The notes: a model not told the origin generated them from the sequence alone. Numbered from the stretch's first letter, positions 9,526 to 18,072 are shown. The stretch: 64,000 nucleotides of DNA from Onthovicinus sp900555545 (GCA_949296915.1 CASFPX010000004.1:1-64000), one strand, 5' to 3'. Program-made: numbers and translations.

Positions 9526-9844
9526 TCAACCGCGTTTTTCTATATTTATCCTATCACGTTTTCCCATCAAAAGGCGGTTTTTCACTAACTCTTAGTAAAT
9601 TTGTTATTCTTTTGTTGAAATTATGATGTGAATGGATTCTATTTTCCGTTCCCAAGGAAAATCCAGTGACATATACACAGTATCATTTTTCCATCTGATT
9701 GTAAACGTATTTTGGCGGAAGTAATCGAACTTTGTTCAATTAATATATTGCAATGTCAAAACTTTGTTCACCTTTTTTTGGGAGAAGTTGTAACCTGTTT
9801 GAAATATAAATAAAAACAACTTTATAAATATTGATTATTTTGTA
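9526..9844. other. AT-rich intergenic region without a gene; one direct repeat
   Basis: No open frame with a ribosome site is visible on either strand. The 11-base word AACTTTGTTCA occurs twice, at 9728-9738 and 9760-9770, 32 bases (about three helix turns) apart. It lies about 240 bases upstream of the ABC operon on the minus strand and might be an operator; that is inference. Confidence 0.5.
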
Positions 9845-9888
9845 AAAAAATACGGCGCCACACATCTCGGTACGATGTGTGGCGCCGT
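9845..9888 (-). terminator. Terminator of the 9900-10274 gene
   Basis: A perfect 15-bp stem (9852-9866 with 9874-9888) is followed on the minus strand by ATTTTTTTAC. This is a textbook intrinsic terminator. Confidence 0.93.
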
Positions 9889-9899
9889 ACAACTGCTGC

Positions 9900-10274
9900 C
9901 TACTTCAAATTAATCCCATAGATCCGTGCAAAATCCTCCAGTCCCTCACGCACCTCGTTGCGGGAGAAATCGTGCGCCTCCAGGAACTCGTCACTCCGCC
10001 GGTTCACACGGGCATAAAACGCAAGCCCCGTTTTTATGTACGCGGGATCTCCGCCGCCGACGCGGTCAAAAAGCAGATCCTCCGCCTCATTGATTTTCCC
10101 CTCGTCCAGAAGGGCATTCAATTCCGCCGCAAACGGATCCGCCTCCCCTGCGGTGCTGGATTCGTTCCACTCCTCCTGCAGGGTGTCCCCCGCATCCTTT
10201 CCCAACAGGAGCCGGGCGAAAGCCTGGACGAGCATATCCACCTGCCGCATCAACCAGTCCTGACGGAAAAACAT
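9900..10274 (-). CDS. Small uncharacterised protein (DUF6483-like)
   Basis: A 124-residue soluble, mostly helical protein beginning MFFRQDWLMRQVDMLVQAF. The start QDWLMRQ and the ARLLLGKD segment resemble a family of small Clostridia proteins that I recall as DUF6483; this name is from memory and moderate in certainty. GGGGGGAAG lies upstream of the ATG. It follows nagA by 18 bases on the same strand and shares its terminator, so it is probably co-transcribed with nagA. No function can be assigned. Confidence 0.7.
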   Translation of the reverse strand: MFFRQDWLMRQVDMLVQAFARLLLGKDAGDTLQEEWNESSTAGEADPFAAELNALLDEGKINEAEDLLFDRVGGGDPAYIKTGLAFYARVNRRSDEFLEAHDFSRNEVREGLEDFARIYGINLK

Positions 10275-10292
10275 TTGACTTCCCCCCGCGGA

Positions 10293-11414
10293 TCAGACAC
10301 GGCGCACGCCCTTGATAAAGACCGCCTTGATCTCATTGTCCCGGTCGAGGACGACGAGGTCGGCATATTTACCCACCTTGATACTGCCGGTGGTTTGATC
10401 CGCTTTGATGGCGCGCGCTGGATTGATGGTGCATGCGCGCAGCGCCGTCTCAAACGGAATACCAAAGGCAATCAGGTTCTTGAATTCCTCATGAATATTG
10501 GAAGTGCTTGCGGCGATGGTGCCGTCCTTCAGCAGTGCCTTGCCGCCGCGGACGTAGACCGCCTGACCGCCGAGATCGTAGTCGCCATCCGGGAGGCCGG
10601 CCGCCTTCATCGAGTCGCTCACCACACAGGCGCGCTCCCTGCCGAGCGCCTGGAATGTGACACGCAGCACAGGCGGCGCAATGTGGAAGCCGTCGCAGAT
10701 GAGTTCCGCCGTCACACCGCTATTTTCCAGCACCGCTCCAACGACGCCCGCCTCGCGGGTGGTCAACGCCGTCATCGCATTGTACAGATGGGTGGCATGG
10801 GTAAAGCCGTGGCGGAACCCCTCCTGTGCCTGCGCATAGTTGGCGGCGGTATGCGCCTCGCTGACGGTACAGATCGCACTCGCCTGATCGGCGAAGTCAT
10901 ACGCGCCCTCCGTCTCCGGTGCCACATCGACCAGCTTGATGGGGCAGAGCGCGCTGAGTTTTTTGAACTCCTCAAAATCCGGCTTGCGGACATAATCTGG
11001 GTTTTGTGCGCCTTTCTTTTCCATGGAGATATACGGCCCCTCCATATTGATCCCCTGGATATAGGCTCCCGTCTCGCGGCCCATATACGATTTGGCTGCG
11101 GTGAGCGCTGCGGCTAGCTCCTCATACGGGAGCGTCATGGTTGTGGGACAAAAGGAGGTTACACCGTGGCTCGCCTGGCATTCAGACATGGTGCGCAGGG
11201 ACTCCTCCGTGGCATCCATCGTGTCCGCCCCAGCACAGCCGTGCGTGTGAATATCGATAAAACCGGGAATCACCGTGCAGCCGGAAAAATCGAGCGTCTC
11301 CCCCGCTCCGTCCAAGTTTTCCCCAAGCCGGGCAATCCGCTCCCCCTCGACCGCCAAATCCACGCGGCGTGGGATAAAGTCATCGCCATATATCACTGCA
11401 TTTTTTAAAATCAT
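10293..11414 (-). CDS. nagA: N-acetylglucosamine-6-phosphate deacetylase
   Basis: A 373-residue amidohydrolase that removes acetate from GlcNAc-6-phosphate, the first step in using GlcNAc from glycans or recycling peptidoglycan. Metal and active-site landmarks are visible: DIHTHGCAG near residue 55, the NMEGPYIS glutamate near 122, HATHLYNAM near 210 and the catalytic aspartate in VVSDSMKAAG near 270. I start at the ATG at 11414, which has GGAG eight bases upstream; longer frames lack a good site and run into an upstream terminator hairpin. No nagB is adjacent. Confidence 0.93.
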   Translation of the reverse strand: MILKNAVIYGDDFIPRRVDLAVEGERIARLGENLDGAGETLDFSGCTVIPGFIDIHTHGCAGADTMDATEESLRTMSECQASHGVTSFCPTTMTLPYEELAAALTAAKSYMGRETGAYIQGINMEGPYISMEKKGAQNPDYVRKPDFEEFKKLSALCPIKLVDVAPETEGAYDFADQASAICTVSEAHTAANYAQAQEGFRHGFTHATHLYNAMTALTTREAGVVGAVLENSGVTAELICDGFHIAPPVLRVTFQALGRERACVVSDSMKAAGLPDGDYDLGGQAVYVRGGKALLKDGTIAASTSNIHEEFKNLIAFGIPFETALRACTINPARAIKADQTTGSIKVGKYADLVVLDRDNEIKAVFIKGVRRV

Positions 11415-11450
11415 TGCTTTCAGCTCCATTTCCAAAAAGATATACCCATC

Positions 11451-11483
11451 AAAAATAATAGCCGCTCCCCTGGGGGAACAGCT
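11451..11483 (-). terminator. Terminator after the spoVA operon
   Basis: On the minus strand a GC-rich hairpin (11460-11483, AGCTGTTCCCC with GGGGAGCGGCT) is followed by ATTATTTTTG. It separates the spoVA genes from nagA. Confidence 0.75.
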
Positions 11484-11498
11484 ATAGTATACCACATT

Positions 11499-11681
11499 TT
11501 AGAAAAACATGCCGACTTTTTCGCTCAGCTCTTCCTTATTTTTCAGGAAAAGACGGAGCAGCTCCACACCCGTGAAAACGATCACGCCAAAGGTGAGCGC
11601 CTTGCGCAGGATATACATCCATTTGATCGACTTGGCCGCGTAGGAGATAATCCCCAGATCGCGGCGAACATCCTTGATCAC
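11499..11681 (-). CDS. Small single-pass membrane protein at the end of the spoVA operon
   Basis: A 60-residue protein with a basic N-terminus (MIKDVRRDLGI), one hydrophobic segment at about residues 23-45 and a charged tail (LKNKEELSEKVG). It begins 7 bases after spoVAD and is followed by the operon terminator. In Bacillus and many clostridia this place is taken by spoVAE, a larger polytopic protein; this one is too short and does not resemble it. Role in spores is inferred from position only. Confidence 0.65.
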   Translation of the reverse strand: MIKDVRRDLGIISYAAKSIKWMYILRKALTFGVIVFTGVELLRLFLKNKEELSEKVGMFF

Positions 11682-11688
11682 TTCCGAA

Positions 11689-12711
11689 TCACTCCCTTCC
11701 CGTTGAGGTGAGCAGCACCGCGTGAGCCACGCCCGGGATACTCTCCCCCTGCCGTGAGGAGGTAGGGGACATCAGCGCCCCCGTCCCCGCAAAGAGCACC
11801 CGCTTGAGCGCCCCGGTGGCAAGGCGCTTCATGATATATGAGCATACAACACTTCCGGAGCAGCCGCAGCCGGAAGCGCCGGCGTTGACATCCTGCTCAT
11901 CAAGCGAGTAGAGCATCAGGCCACAGTCCGCATGCACCGGAGAGATGTCGATCCCCTCCTGCTGCTGTAAAAGTTCGATCAGCAGCTTGGAACCAACAGC
12001 ACCGAGGTCGCCCGTGAGGATCATATCATAGTCCGTCGGTTTAGTGTTTGTATCGCGTAAAAAGTCCGCGATCGTGGCGCAGGCCGCAGGCGCCATCGCG
12101 GCGCCCATATTGTTGGCGTCTTTGATCCCGAGATCTTGGATCCGGCCAAAGAGCACCTGCTCAATCCGCGGGCCGCCGCCCGACTTGCTCACCACAGCCG
12201 CACCGGCCGCCGTGGCAGTCCACTGGGCGGAAGGGGGGCGCTGGCCGCCATATTCGAGCGGATAGCGGAACTGCTTTTCCGCGGAGGCGAAGTGTGACGA
12301 CGTGGACGCGATGGCGTTATTGGCTGCACCGCTGTCCGTAAAAACGGCCGCCATCGCCAGGGAGAGCGCCATGGTGGAGCACGCACCATACAGCCCCGCA
12401 AAGGGAATATCCAGTTCCCGCAGCCCGAAGGTGGTGGCGATGCATTGGTTTAACAGGTCGCCGGAAAAGATCACATCGATCTCCGCGGAGGAGAGGGAAG
12501 CCTTAGCCAGCGCGCGGATGACCGCCTCGCGTACGAGGGCGCTCTCCGCCTTTTCCCACGAGGGTTCCCCCATTGTGGTATCGGTAAAAATATGGTCAAA
12601 CTCCTGCCCCAGCGGGCCCTCCCCCTCCTTTTTTCCCACGACGGCGGCACTGCCCGCGATGACCGGACGGGAGGGCAATGTCAGGACATACCGCCCTGTT
12701 CTGATTGGCAT
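11689..12711 (-). CDS. spoVAD: Stage V sporulation protein AD
   Basis: A 340-residue thiolase-fold protein of the SpoVA dipicolinic-acid channel in the inner spore membrane; it binds DPA. Conserved stretches are visible: SGDLLNQC near residue 83, the GACSTM active-site-like segment near 110, LTGDLGAVG near 235 and AGASGCGCSGSV near 285. GGGGGG lies eight bases before the ATG, and spoVAC ends 13 bases upstream. It is expected to be made in the forespore (sigma-G); I did not find a convincing sigma-G promoter. Confidence 0.96.
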   Translation of the reverse strand: MPIRTGRYVLTLPSRPVIAGSAAVVGKKEGEGPLGQEFDHIFTDTTMGEPSWEKAESALVREAVIRALAKASLSSAEIDVIFSGDLLNQCIATTFGLRELDIPFAGLYGACSTMALSLAMAAVFTDSGAANNAIASTSSHFASAEKQFRYPLEYGGQRPPSAQWTATAAGAAVVSKSGGGPRIEQVLFGRIQDLGIKDANNMGAAMAPAACATIADFLRDTNTKPTDYDMILTGDLGAVGSKLLIELLQQQEGIDISPVHADCGLMLYSLDEQDVNAGASGCGCSGSVVCSYIMKRLATGALKRVLFAGTGALMSPTSSRQGESIPGVAHAVLLTSTGRE

Positions 12712-12724
12712 ACGGCTTCCCCCC

Positions 12725-13168
12725 TCAATACAGATTGAATAGATAGATAATCAGGCCGTAGAGCACTGCCGCAGCCGTACCGTAGACGATCACCGGCCCG
12801 GCAATGGTGAACATCTGCACGCCGGTGCCCATGATCCGGCCCTCGCTCTGGAACTCGAGCGCCGGGGAGACGACGGAGTTTGCAAATCCGGTGATGGGGA
12901 CTATGGTTCCCGCTCCGGCGTGGCGTGCGATTTTATCAAAGACGCCCAGTGCGGTCAAAATCGCAGTGATTGTAATCAGCGTAACCGTGACGCCTGCGCG
13001 TGCCTGTTTGTCATCGAGCCCGGCGTACAGATAGAGCTGATAGAAGCCCTCGCCGATCGTACAGATCAGCCCGCCGATCAAAAACGCCTTCAGGCAGTTG
13101 AGCGCGGTGTGAGACGGCGGGGATGCCTTTTGGGCCATTTTGTCATATTCCTTGCCGGTGATTGGCAT
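12725..13168 (-). CDS. spoVAC: Stage V sporulation protein AC
   Basis: A 147-residue polytopic membrane protein of the SpoVA channel, described as a mechanosensitive channel that releases DPA in germination. Hydrophobic segments fall at about residues 27-48, 62-85 and 115-145, with the conserved GTIVPITGFANSVVSPALEF between them. AAGGAGGTCGTGATCC before the ATG is a strong ribosome site. First gene of the spoVAC-spoVAD-small protein operon. Confidence 0.96.
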   Translation of the reverse strand: MPITGKEYDKMAQKASPPSHTALNCLKAFLIGGLICTIGEGFYQLYLYAGLDDKQARAGVTVTLITITAILTALGVFDKIARHAGAGTIVPITGFANSVVSPALEFQSEGRIMGTGVQMFTIAGPVIVYGTAAAVLYGLIIYLFNLY

Positions 13169-13573
13169 GGATCACGACCTCCTTTTTACATCAAAAGTCA
13201 AGCGCTGTACTTATTCTTGCCGGATATGGCCGGATTTATGACAAAAGGAAGTTGCAATAAATTTTGATTTTCATTTGACTACGGACTGCGGGGAGGAACT
13301 CATTGCGGACCTGTTTTACAGACATGCAGGGAACGGGACATCATGTTGTATTCCCGGCGATGCTTTGCGGGATCGATAAAACGACCTTTTATAGCCTGAG
13401 AAAGGAGCGGAACACCGGGGATATCAACGGGTAAAAATATGAGAGAGGCCGGGAATCAAGTCAGGTCATTCTTTTAGTACAGCAAGATTGGAGGGATTGG
13501 AACAGGGATTCCAATAAATCCGCTTATCACCGCAAAAAATTCTGTTCCCCATTCTCTACAATAAATTAGACTT
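13169..13573. other. 400-base intergenic region with a possible decayed coding stretch
   Basis: No intact gene is visible. Between about 13270 and 13436 the plus strand reads in short overlapping frames (for example FPAMLCGIDKTTFYSLRKE, ending at a TAA near 13435), which looks like a degraded coding remnant. I do not recognise the parent protein. Confidence 0.3.
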
Positions 13574-13612
13574 TGAAAAAACAACAACCGGCCGTCCATA
13601 GGGGCGGCCGGC
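13574..13612 (-). terminator. Terminator of the MarR/DUF1538/PII-like operon
   Basis: On the minus strand CCGGCCG pairs with CGGCCGG across a short loop (13588-13611) and is followed by TTGTTGTTTTTTC. Confidence 0.85.
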
Positions 13613-13635
13613 TGCTAAATGATTATTGTCGCCTA

Positions 13636-14355
13636 TTATTCCTCCAGGCCGACTACATCATCCACCGGAAGGGCCAACACAGTACCGCGGGCCGGCGTAT
13701 GCAGTCCACACGAATTGCAAATGGCTGTCATAATTTCCCGCTTTTTTTCTTTGGGGACTACGATCATGACAAAGTCCTGCTCATCTTGCAGGGAAATCCC
13801 AAAATGCTGGCTTACGTGCTCCGAATTCCGCCGCCTACCGTGCAAAACAGTTCCGCCCTTGGCCCCTGCCGCCCGTGCCGCATCAATGACGTCATCGCTG
13901 TATCCAGCCGCAACGGAGGCCCAGATCAAATTATATTTTGATTTTTCGTGTACTTCGGCCATATCCTTTTCGACCCTTTCCTGAATTTTTTGTTCCATGG
14001 CATCACGCGGCCCTTCGTTCAGCAGATGAAAAACGGGACTTTGAAGGCCGGTGATCGGTATGGTAAGTACGATACCGCCGCCCCTCTGGTAAAAATCAAA
14101 TTCCTGCTGTGACTTTTCAAATAAATCCTTCACTGCAAATTGGGGCAGCATCCCCATGGTTATCAGCCGGGTGGTTCCTCCAAATCCCAAAATATCCATC
14201 AGTTCTGATGGCGCGGTCCCCTGGCCGCGGCATTGATAACCGATTGGAATATGCACAGACTCAAAAATCCGCGTCAGCTTTCTTTCATCTTCCACCCGTG
14301 TGACGAAAACAACCATACGTGGGGACAAGCGTTTGGCTTCCTGTGGAACGCTCAT
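13636..14355 (-). CDS. Double PII-like signalling protein paired with DUF1538 transporter-like protein
   Basis: A 239-residue soluble protein that appears to hold two PII-like domains. The second (about 137-239) carries the familiar PII pattern: DVIDAARAAGAKGGTVLHG, then SLQDEQDFVMIVVPKEKK and a final beta strand. The first (about 12-105) shows a similar strand-helix-strand order (MVVFVTRVEDERKLTRIFE ... GGGIVLTIPITG) but lacks the T-loop-like segment. PII proteins sense nucleotides or small metabolites and often bind a membrane transporter. Its start overlaps the end of the DUF1538 gene by 4 bases, so a complex of the two is a reasonable guess. The ligand is unknown. Confidence 0.8.
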   Translation of the reverse strand: MSVPQEAKRLSPRMVVFVTRVEDERKLTRIFESVHIPIGYQCRGQGTAPSELMDILGFGGTTRLITMGMLPQFAVKDLFEKSQQEFDFYQRGGGIVLTIPITGLQSPVFHLLNEGPRDAMEQKIQERVEKDMAEVHEKSKYNLIWASVAAGYSDDVIDAARAAGAKGGTVLHGRRRNSEHVSQHFGISLQDEQDFVMIVVPKEKKREIMTAICNSCGLHTPARGTVLALPVDDVVGLEE

Positions 14356-15899
14356 TCAAAATCCTCCTCAATGTCAACAACCGCCTCATCTGCGAGCGTC
14401 TCCCCCTGTGTGGAAACAGCCTTTGACCTGCGCACATAGATGAGCCCCATAATCTGAATTGCGATTAACGGTGCCATCGCCACCAGAGCTACAACACCAA
14501 AGGCATCCGTCATCACGTTCCCCCCGATTGCCGAACAGGCCCCCATCGCCATCGGCAACAGGAACGTAGAGGTCATCGGTCCGCTGGCGACGCCTCCGGA
14601 ATCAAAGGCAATCCCAACAAAGACAGATGGAACAAAGCGGCTAAGGACCAGTGCAATGACATAGCCCGGTATAATGATCCAATAAATATTGATTCCTGTC
14701 AAGACCCTGATCATGGCCAGCGCCACCGCACCGGCAACGCCAATCGAAAGTGCTGTGTTCATCATCCTGTGAGTAATGGTGCCGCCGGTAAGATCCTCCA
14801 CCTGTTTGTTGAGGACCTGTACTGCAGGCTCTGCCTTAACAATATAGTATCCGATAACAACACCAATGGGGAGAAGCAGCCATTTAAAGGAACTACCGGC
14901 AATACCGCTGCCAAGCAGACTGCCCACCGGTGCAAATCCGATATTCACACCTGTCAGGAACAGAATCAGACCAAATATGGTATAGACAAAGCCCACCATC
15001 ATCCTGAGCAGCTGCCGCCTGTGATAGCTTCGGGTAGACAACTGATAAACCGCAAATACGCCGGCCACGGGAAGGATGCTCAGCGCCACCTCCTGTGCAT
15101 ACTGTGGCAGAGCTGTAATAAACTGCTTTATCACATCCTGTGTTGTAGAAATATTAGGGATTTCAGTTGCAATATAGGAGGCGTCAGAGGGGCTATAAAA
15201 AATCCCGAGAAGCAGGACCATGATCACCGGTCCAATGCTGCAGAGCGCAACAAGGCCAAAGCTGTCGCTGGCTCCCTCCCGGTCACTTCGTGCCGCCGAC
15301 AATCCCACACCCAGCGCCATGATAAAGGGTACGGTCATGGGGCCGGTCGTGACGCCCCCGGAATCAAATGCAACTGCGGTAAAGGAATCCGGCGAAAAGA
15401 AGGACAGAACAAACAGCAGAATATAAAAAATCAGCAGCATAATAGAAAGGCTCACATGAAACAGGATACGCAGTACAGCCACAATGAGAAATACACCCAC
15501 GCCGGCCGCTACCGTCCAGATCAAGATTTGATTGGGAATGGCAGGCACCTGATTGGCCAGAACCTGAAGATCCGGTTCCGCAATCGTGATAAAAACGCCC
15601 AGGATAAAACTGATTAGGGCGATCAGGATAATGCGTTTGCTCTTCATCAGACGACTGCCTACACCCTGGCCCAACGGTGTCATGGCCATCTCCGCCCCAA
15701 GCTGAAAAAATCCCATCCCGACAATCAGCAGCACTGCCCCCGTCAGGAACAGGACCAATGTACCAACCTCCAGTGGAACCAGCGTAATGCTCAGCAGCAG
15801 TACAATAAGGGTAATGGGAAGGACACTGGACAAGGACTCCTTAATTTTCTCTTTCAATTTTTCATTCACGATTATTCTATGTCCCCCTTTCGCCATCAT
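14352..15899 (-). CDS. DUF1538 polytopic membrane protein, internally duplicated
   Basis: A protein of about 515 residues with a dozen or more TM segments. It is built from two similar halves: the signature FDSGGVTTGPMT near residue 190 (about 15330-15370) recurs as FDSGGVASGPMT near residue 430 (about 14580-14620), each followed by a long hydrophobic helix, a loop and DSFGLVAL or DAFGVVAL. This matches DUF1538, an uncharacterised, probably transporter-like family. The ATG at 15899 overlaps the MarR stop; a GTG at 15869 after GGGGGAC is another possible start and fits the family better. It is followed by the PII-like gene with a 4-base overlap. Confidence 0.85.
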   Translation of the reverse strand: MMAKGGHRIIVNEKLKEKIKESLSSVLPITLIVLLLSITLVPLEVGTLVLFLTGAVLLIVGMGFFQLGAEMAMTPLGQGVGSRLMKSKRIILIALISFILGVFITIAEPDLQVLANQVPAIPNQILIWTVAAGVGVFLIVAVLRILFHVSLSIMLLIFYILLFVLSFFSPDSFTAVAFDSGGVTTGPMTVPFIMALGVGLSAARSDREGASDSFGLVALCSIGPVIMVLLLGIFYSPSDASYIATEIPNISTTQDVIKQFITALPQYAQEVALSILPVAGVFAVYQLSTRSYHRRQLLRMMVGFVYTIFGLILFLTGVNIGFAPVGSLLGSGIAGSSFKWLLLPIGVVIGYYIVKAEPAVQVLNKQVEDLTGGTITHRMMNTALSIGVAGAVALAMIRVLTGINIYWIIIPGYVIALVLSRFVPSVFVGIAFDSGGVASGPMTSTFLLPMAMGACSAIGGNVMTDAFGVVALVAMAPLIAIQIMGLIYVRRSKAVSTQGETLADEAVVDIEEDFE

Positions 15900-16351
15900 G
15901 CCCCCCGGATACACATGCCGCCTTTTTCCTGGTGCATCAAATAATTTAAAATCTTTGCCTGTATGCGCAGATAGGCTTCCGCCTCACCTGGATCCAACGC
16001 CTCCAGTGTTTGGGTAATGATCTCCACTGCCTCTTGCTTCCTGCTTTGGATCTGCTGGCGGCCCGCCTCCGTCAGTGAGACCAGCACCTTCCGGTTATCG
16101 GTCGGATCCGCTGTTCGGACAATCATCCCCTCGCGCTCCATATGGTTCAAAAGCGCAGCCACCCGGGCGGAACTGATCGCCATCCTCCGGCTCAACTCTT
16201 TGGGATGAACCGGCTCATCCCGTGCGAGAAGATCATTGAGTGCCAGAAAAGTACCCCGATCTAAGTCCGTAAGCCTGCGGGTGACGGGTACCCGGCGCAT
16301 CAACATTTGCAGATTGATCAGCCTTTCCGCCAGAACACGACAATCCGCCAT
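15896..16351 (-). CDS. MarR family transcriptional regulator
   Basis: A 151-residue winged-helix protein. The DNA-binding part covers about residues 35-100: HPKELSRRMAISSARVAALLNHMEREG followed by the wing VRTADPTDNRKVLVSLTEAG. Helices at both ends form the dimer interface. AAGGTG lies six bases before the ATG at 16351. It is the first gene of the operon with DUF1538 and the PII-like protein, and a repeated AT-rich element just upstream (16382-16408) is a likely operator, so it probably represses its own operon and responds to a small ligand. Confidence 0.9.
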   Translation of the reverse strand: MADCRVLAERLINLQMLMRRVPVTRRLTDLDRGTFLALNDLLARDEPVHPKELSRRMAISSARVAALLNHMEREGMIVRTADPTDNRKVLVSLTEAGRQQIQSRKQEAVEIITQTLEALDPGEAEAYLRIQAKILNYLMHQEKGGMCIRGA

Positions 16352-16381
16352 CCAGATCACCTTCAGATATCTAACATTATT

Positions 16382-16408
16382 AGTTATTCTATAGAAAAGT
16401 TATTCTAT
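16382..16408 (-). promoter_or_regulatory. Direct repeat and palindrome, candidate MarR operator
   Basis: AGTTATTCTAT occurs twice (16382-16392 and 16398-16408) and the junction forms the palindrome TTCTATAGAA (16388-16397). Read on the minus strand, TATAGA at 16389-16394 can serve as -10 with TTCATT 18 bases upstream, so a bound repressor would block the promoter. Confidence 0.5.
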
Positions 16409-16510
16409 CCAAATGAATAAAATATTACGCCCCTGTAAATTATACCTTTTTGCCAAACGGGAACAGTGTATCAGAGGCGCAGATCGAATGCAGTGCCCAA
16501 AACCATCGAC

Positions 16511-16545
16511 GGCCCCGGTGGGTTTGATCCCACCGGGGCCGCTGC
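16511..16545 (-). terminator. Terminator of the DUF4874/DUF4832 gene
   Basis: A perfect 12-bp stem (16511-16522 with 16529-16540) with a 6-base loop. The T-run on either side is weak (minus strand GTCGATGGTTTTGG). Confidence 0.6.
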
Positions 16546-16562
16546 CTGATGATTTATTCTGC

Positions 16563-18005
16563 TTATCTTAAAATATGCGCGCCCTGCTCAAACGGCACAT
16601 CGTTGGCCGTGCGGATCCAGCGGTATGTCTCGTTGGATTCCAGGTGTTTGCCCAAACGGAGGCCGAGGCGCTCACCCTCGCCAAGGAGTGGAAGCTGTGC
16701 CGTGACGGTCTGCTGCTTACAGGCGGTGAGCGACGGGAAGTCGATCCCCTGTGCCGGATATGACCGCTCCGAGCCGTCCACACCGAGGATGACGAACTCC
16801 GCCGTGTTCAGGGCGAATGGCGCGGAAAAGCCGTAATTGGTCACCATCAGCTGCACATGCATCCCGTCGCCGGAGGGCTGTGTTTTCAGGTTGGAGAGCA
16901 TGAGGTGATAGCCGGTGAAGTCTCGCAGATAGTCAAAGACCGAGCGGCGGATCGAGTTCCCCTGTGCGCCGGTGAACCATGCGTCATAGACAGGGCAGCC
17001 CATTTGATGCAACTGATCCGGCGTGAGGAAATCACTCTTCCACCGCTCCATGGCAAATGGAGAGCCCGGATCCGGCTCACGGTAGTTGTGCTCCAGGCTC
17101 AGCGTGGTGAGGCGGTGCTCATAGCACTGGCAGATCAATCCCCGGCCGTCAATCTGATCGGCATCCGGTTTGGCACGTCCCCACGGCATCTCGCCATCGT
17201 TGGGGTGACGGGGGGAATTCTCCAGGAAGGTGTAATAGTCGTCCGTATCCGTATATGCACCGGCTGTGCTCCAGATATGCGGGCGGCCAAAGAGATAGTC
17301 GTCGTGAAAACCGAGCCGGTCAAACGTCCGCGCGCCGGAGGCCTGGTGATAAATCTTCATTGTGCGGGCCTGCACGTGGACGCCCGACGGGAACAGGTCG
17401 CATACGGCCGCAAAGGTACGGCGGCGCGGGTGGAGGTACTGGGACTGGTTCCCCTCCCCCCACGGGCCGAGAACACCGAGCTGGGCCGCCGTAACTACAT
17501 CACGGAACAGGTCGGCGTTCTCATGGAGGAACTGCTTCAGCTGTACCAGATGGCGGCGGAGCATTTTATCCTTGGGGCCCTCGAGTTTGTCCTCCCGGCT
17601 CTCATAGGCAAAGCGGAACAGGCAAGACCAGCCGTGGCCGCGCAGGAGCTCCAGATAGCTTTTCAGCTGATCGAACGCCAGTGCATCCAGTTCCCTTTGA
17701 TTGTAGGCACACAGGTAAATATAGGTCTGGATCACCACGGGGCTGTCCGCCTGATAATAGGCCATCTTATCGATCAGCGCCTGAACGCCGTCCTTCCCAC
17801 TGCCCGGCCACTCCTCGCCCGTTCCCAAGGTATAATACGTCTCCGCACGAAAGCCGCGGTCCGTATTGTGCAGCAGCTGCGCGCTGTACTCCCCGGCCAG
17901 CACCGGAATCGAATCATCCGGCCGGACTCCCAACACGGCGGTTTGCTGCGGGATCTGTGGTGCTGGCGGCCTTTTTTCTCTTTTAAACAACGAAATACCC
18001 ATCAT
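16563..18005 (-). CDS. DUF4874/DUF4832 domain protein, probable glycan-active enzyme
   Basis: A 480-residue protein with no signal peptide. The N-terminal part (about 45-215; NTDRGFRAETYYTLG, QTYIYLCAYNQREL, LFRFAYE, LGVLGPWGEGNQSQY) looks like DUF4874 and the C-terminal part (about 235-470; DRLGFHDDYLFG, NDGEMPWGRA, YEHRLTTLSLEHNY) like DUF4832. These two usually occur together and are thought to form a TIM-barrel glycosidase-like fold with a C-terminal beta domain; activity is unproven. I start at the ATG at 18005 with GGAGGAACAG upstream, because the longer frame crosses a terminator hairpin. It lies downstream of galE. Confidence 0.8.
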   Translation of the reverse strand: MMGISLFKREKRPPAPQIPQQTAVLGVRPDDSIPVLAGEYSAQLLHNTDRGFRAETYYTLGTGEEWPGSGKDGVQALIDKMAYYQADSPVVIQTYIYLCAYNQRELDALAFDQLKSYLELLRGHGWSCLFRFAYESREDKLEGPKDKMLRRHLVQLKQFLHENADLFRDVVTAAQLGVLGPWGEGNQSQYLHPRRRTFAAVCDLFPSGVHVQARTMKIYHQASGARTFDRLGFHDDYLFGRPHIWSTAGAYTDTDDYYTFLENSPRHPNDGEMPWGRAKPDADQIDGRGLICQCYEHRLTTLSLEHNYREPDPGSPFAMERWKSDFLTPDQLHQMGCPVYDAWFTGAQGNSIRRSVFDYLRDFTGYHLMLSNLKTQPSGDGMHVQLMVTNYGFSAPFALNTAEFVILGVDGSERSYPAQGIDFPSLTACKQQTVTAQLPLLGEGERLGLRLGKHLESNETYRWIRTANDVPFEQGAHILR

Positions 18006-18021
18006 CTGTTCCTCCGTATTC

Positions 18022-18072
18022 CCAAAAAGGCCCCCGCACACATCCAGTACAAGCTGTAACGCGCGCAGGGGC
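18022..18072 (-). terminator. Terminator or attenuator between galE and the DUF4874 gene
   Basis: On the minus strand GCCCCTGCGCGC pairs with GTGTGCGGGGGC across a 19-base loop and is followed by CTTTTTGGG. It lies before the ribosome site of the next gene. Confidence 0.6.

Noticed and set aside
9879..11117. Plus-strand open frame of 412 codons opposite nagA and its neighbour
   Set aside because: It runs across two real genes and the terminator hairpin between 9852 and 9888.
12725..13168. SpoVAC start region as a sigma-G promoter
   Set aside because: I looked upstream on the minus strand for a sigma-G pair with proper spacing and found none convincing.
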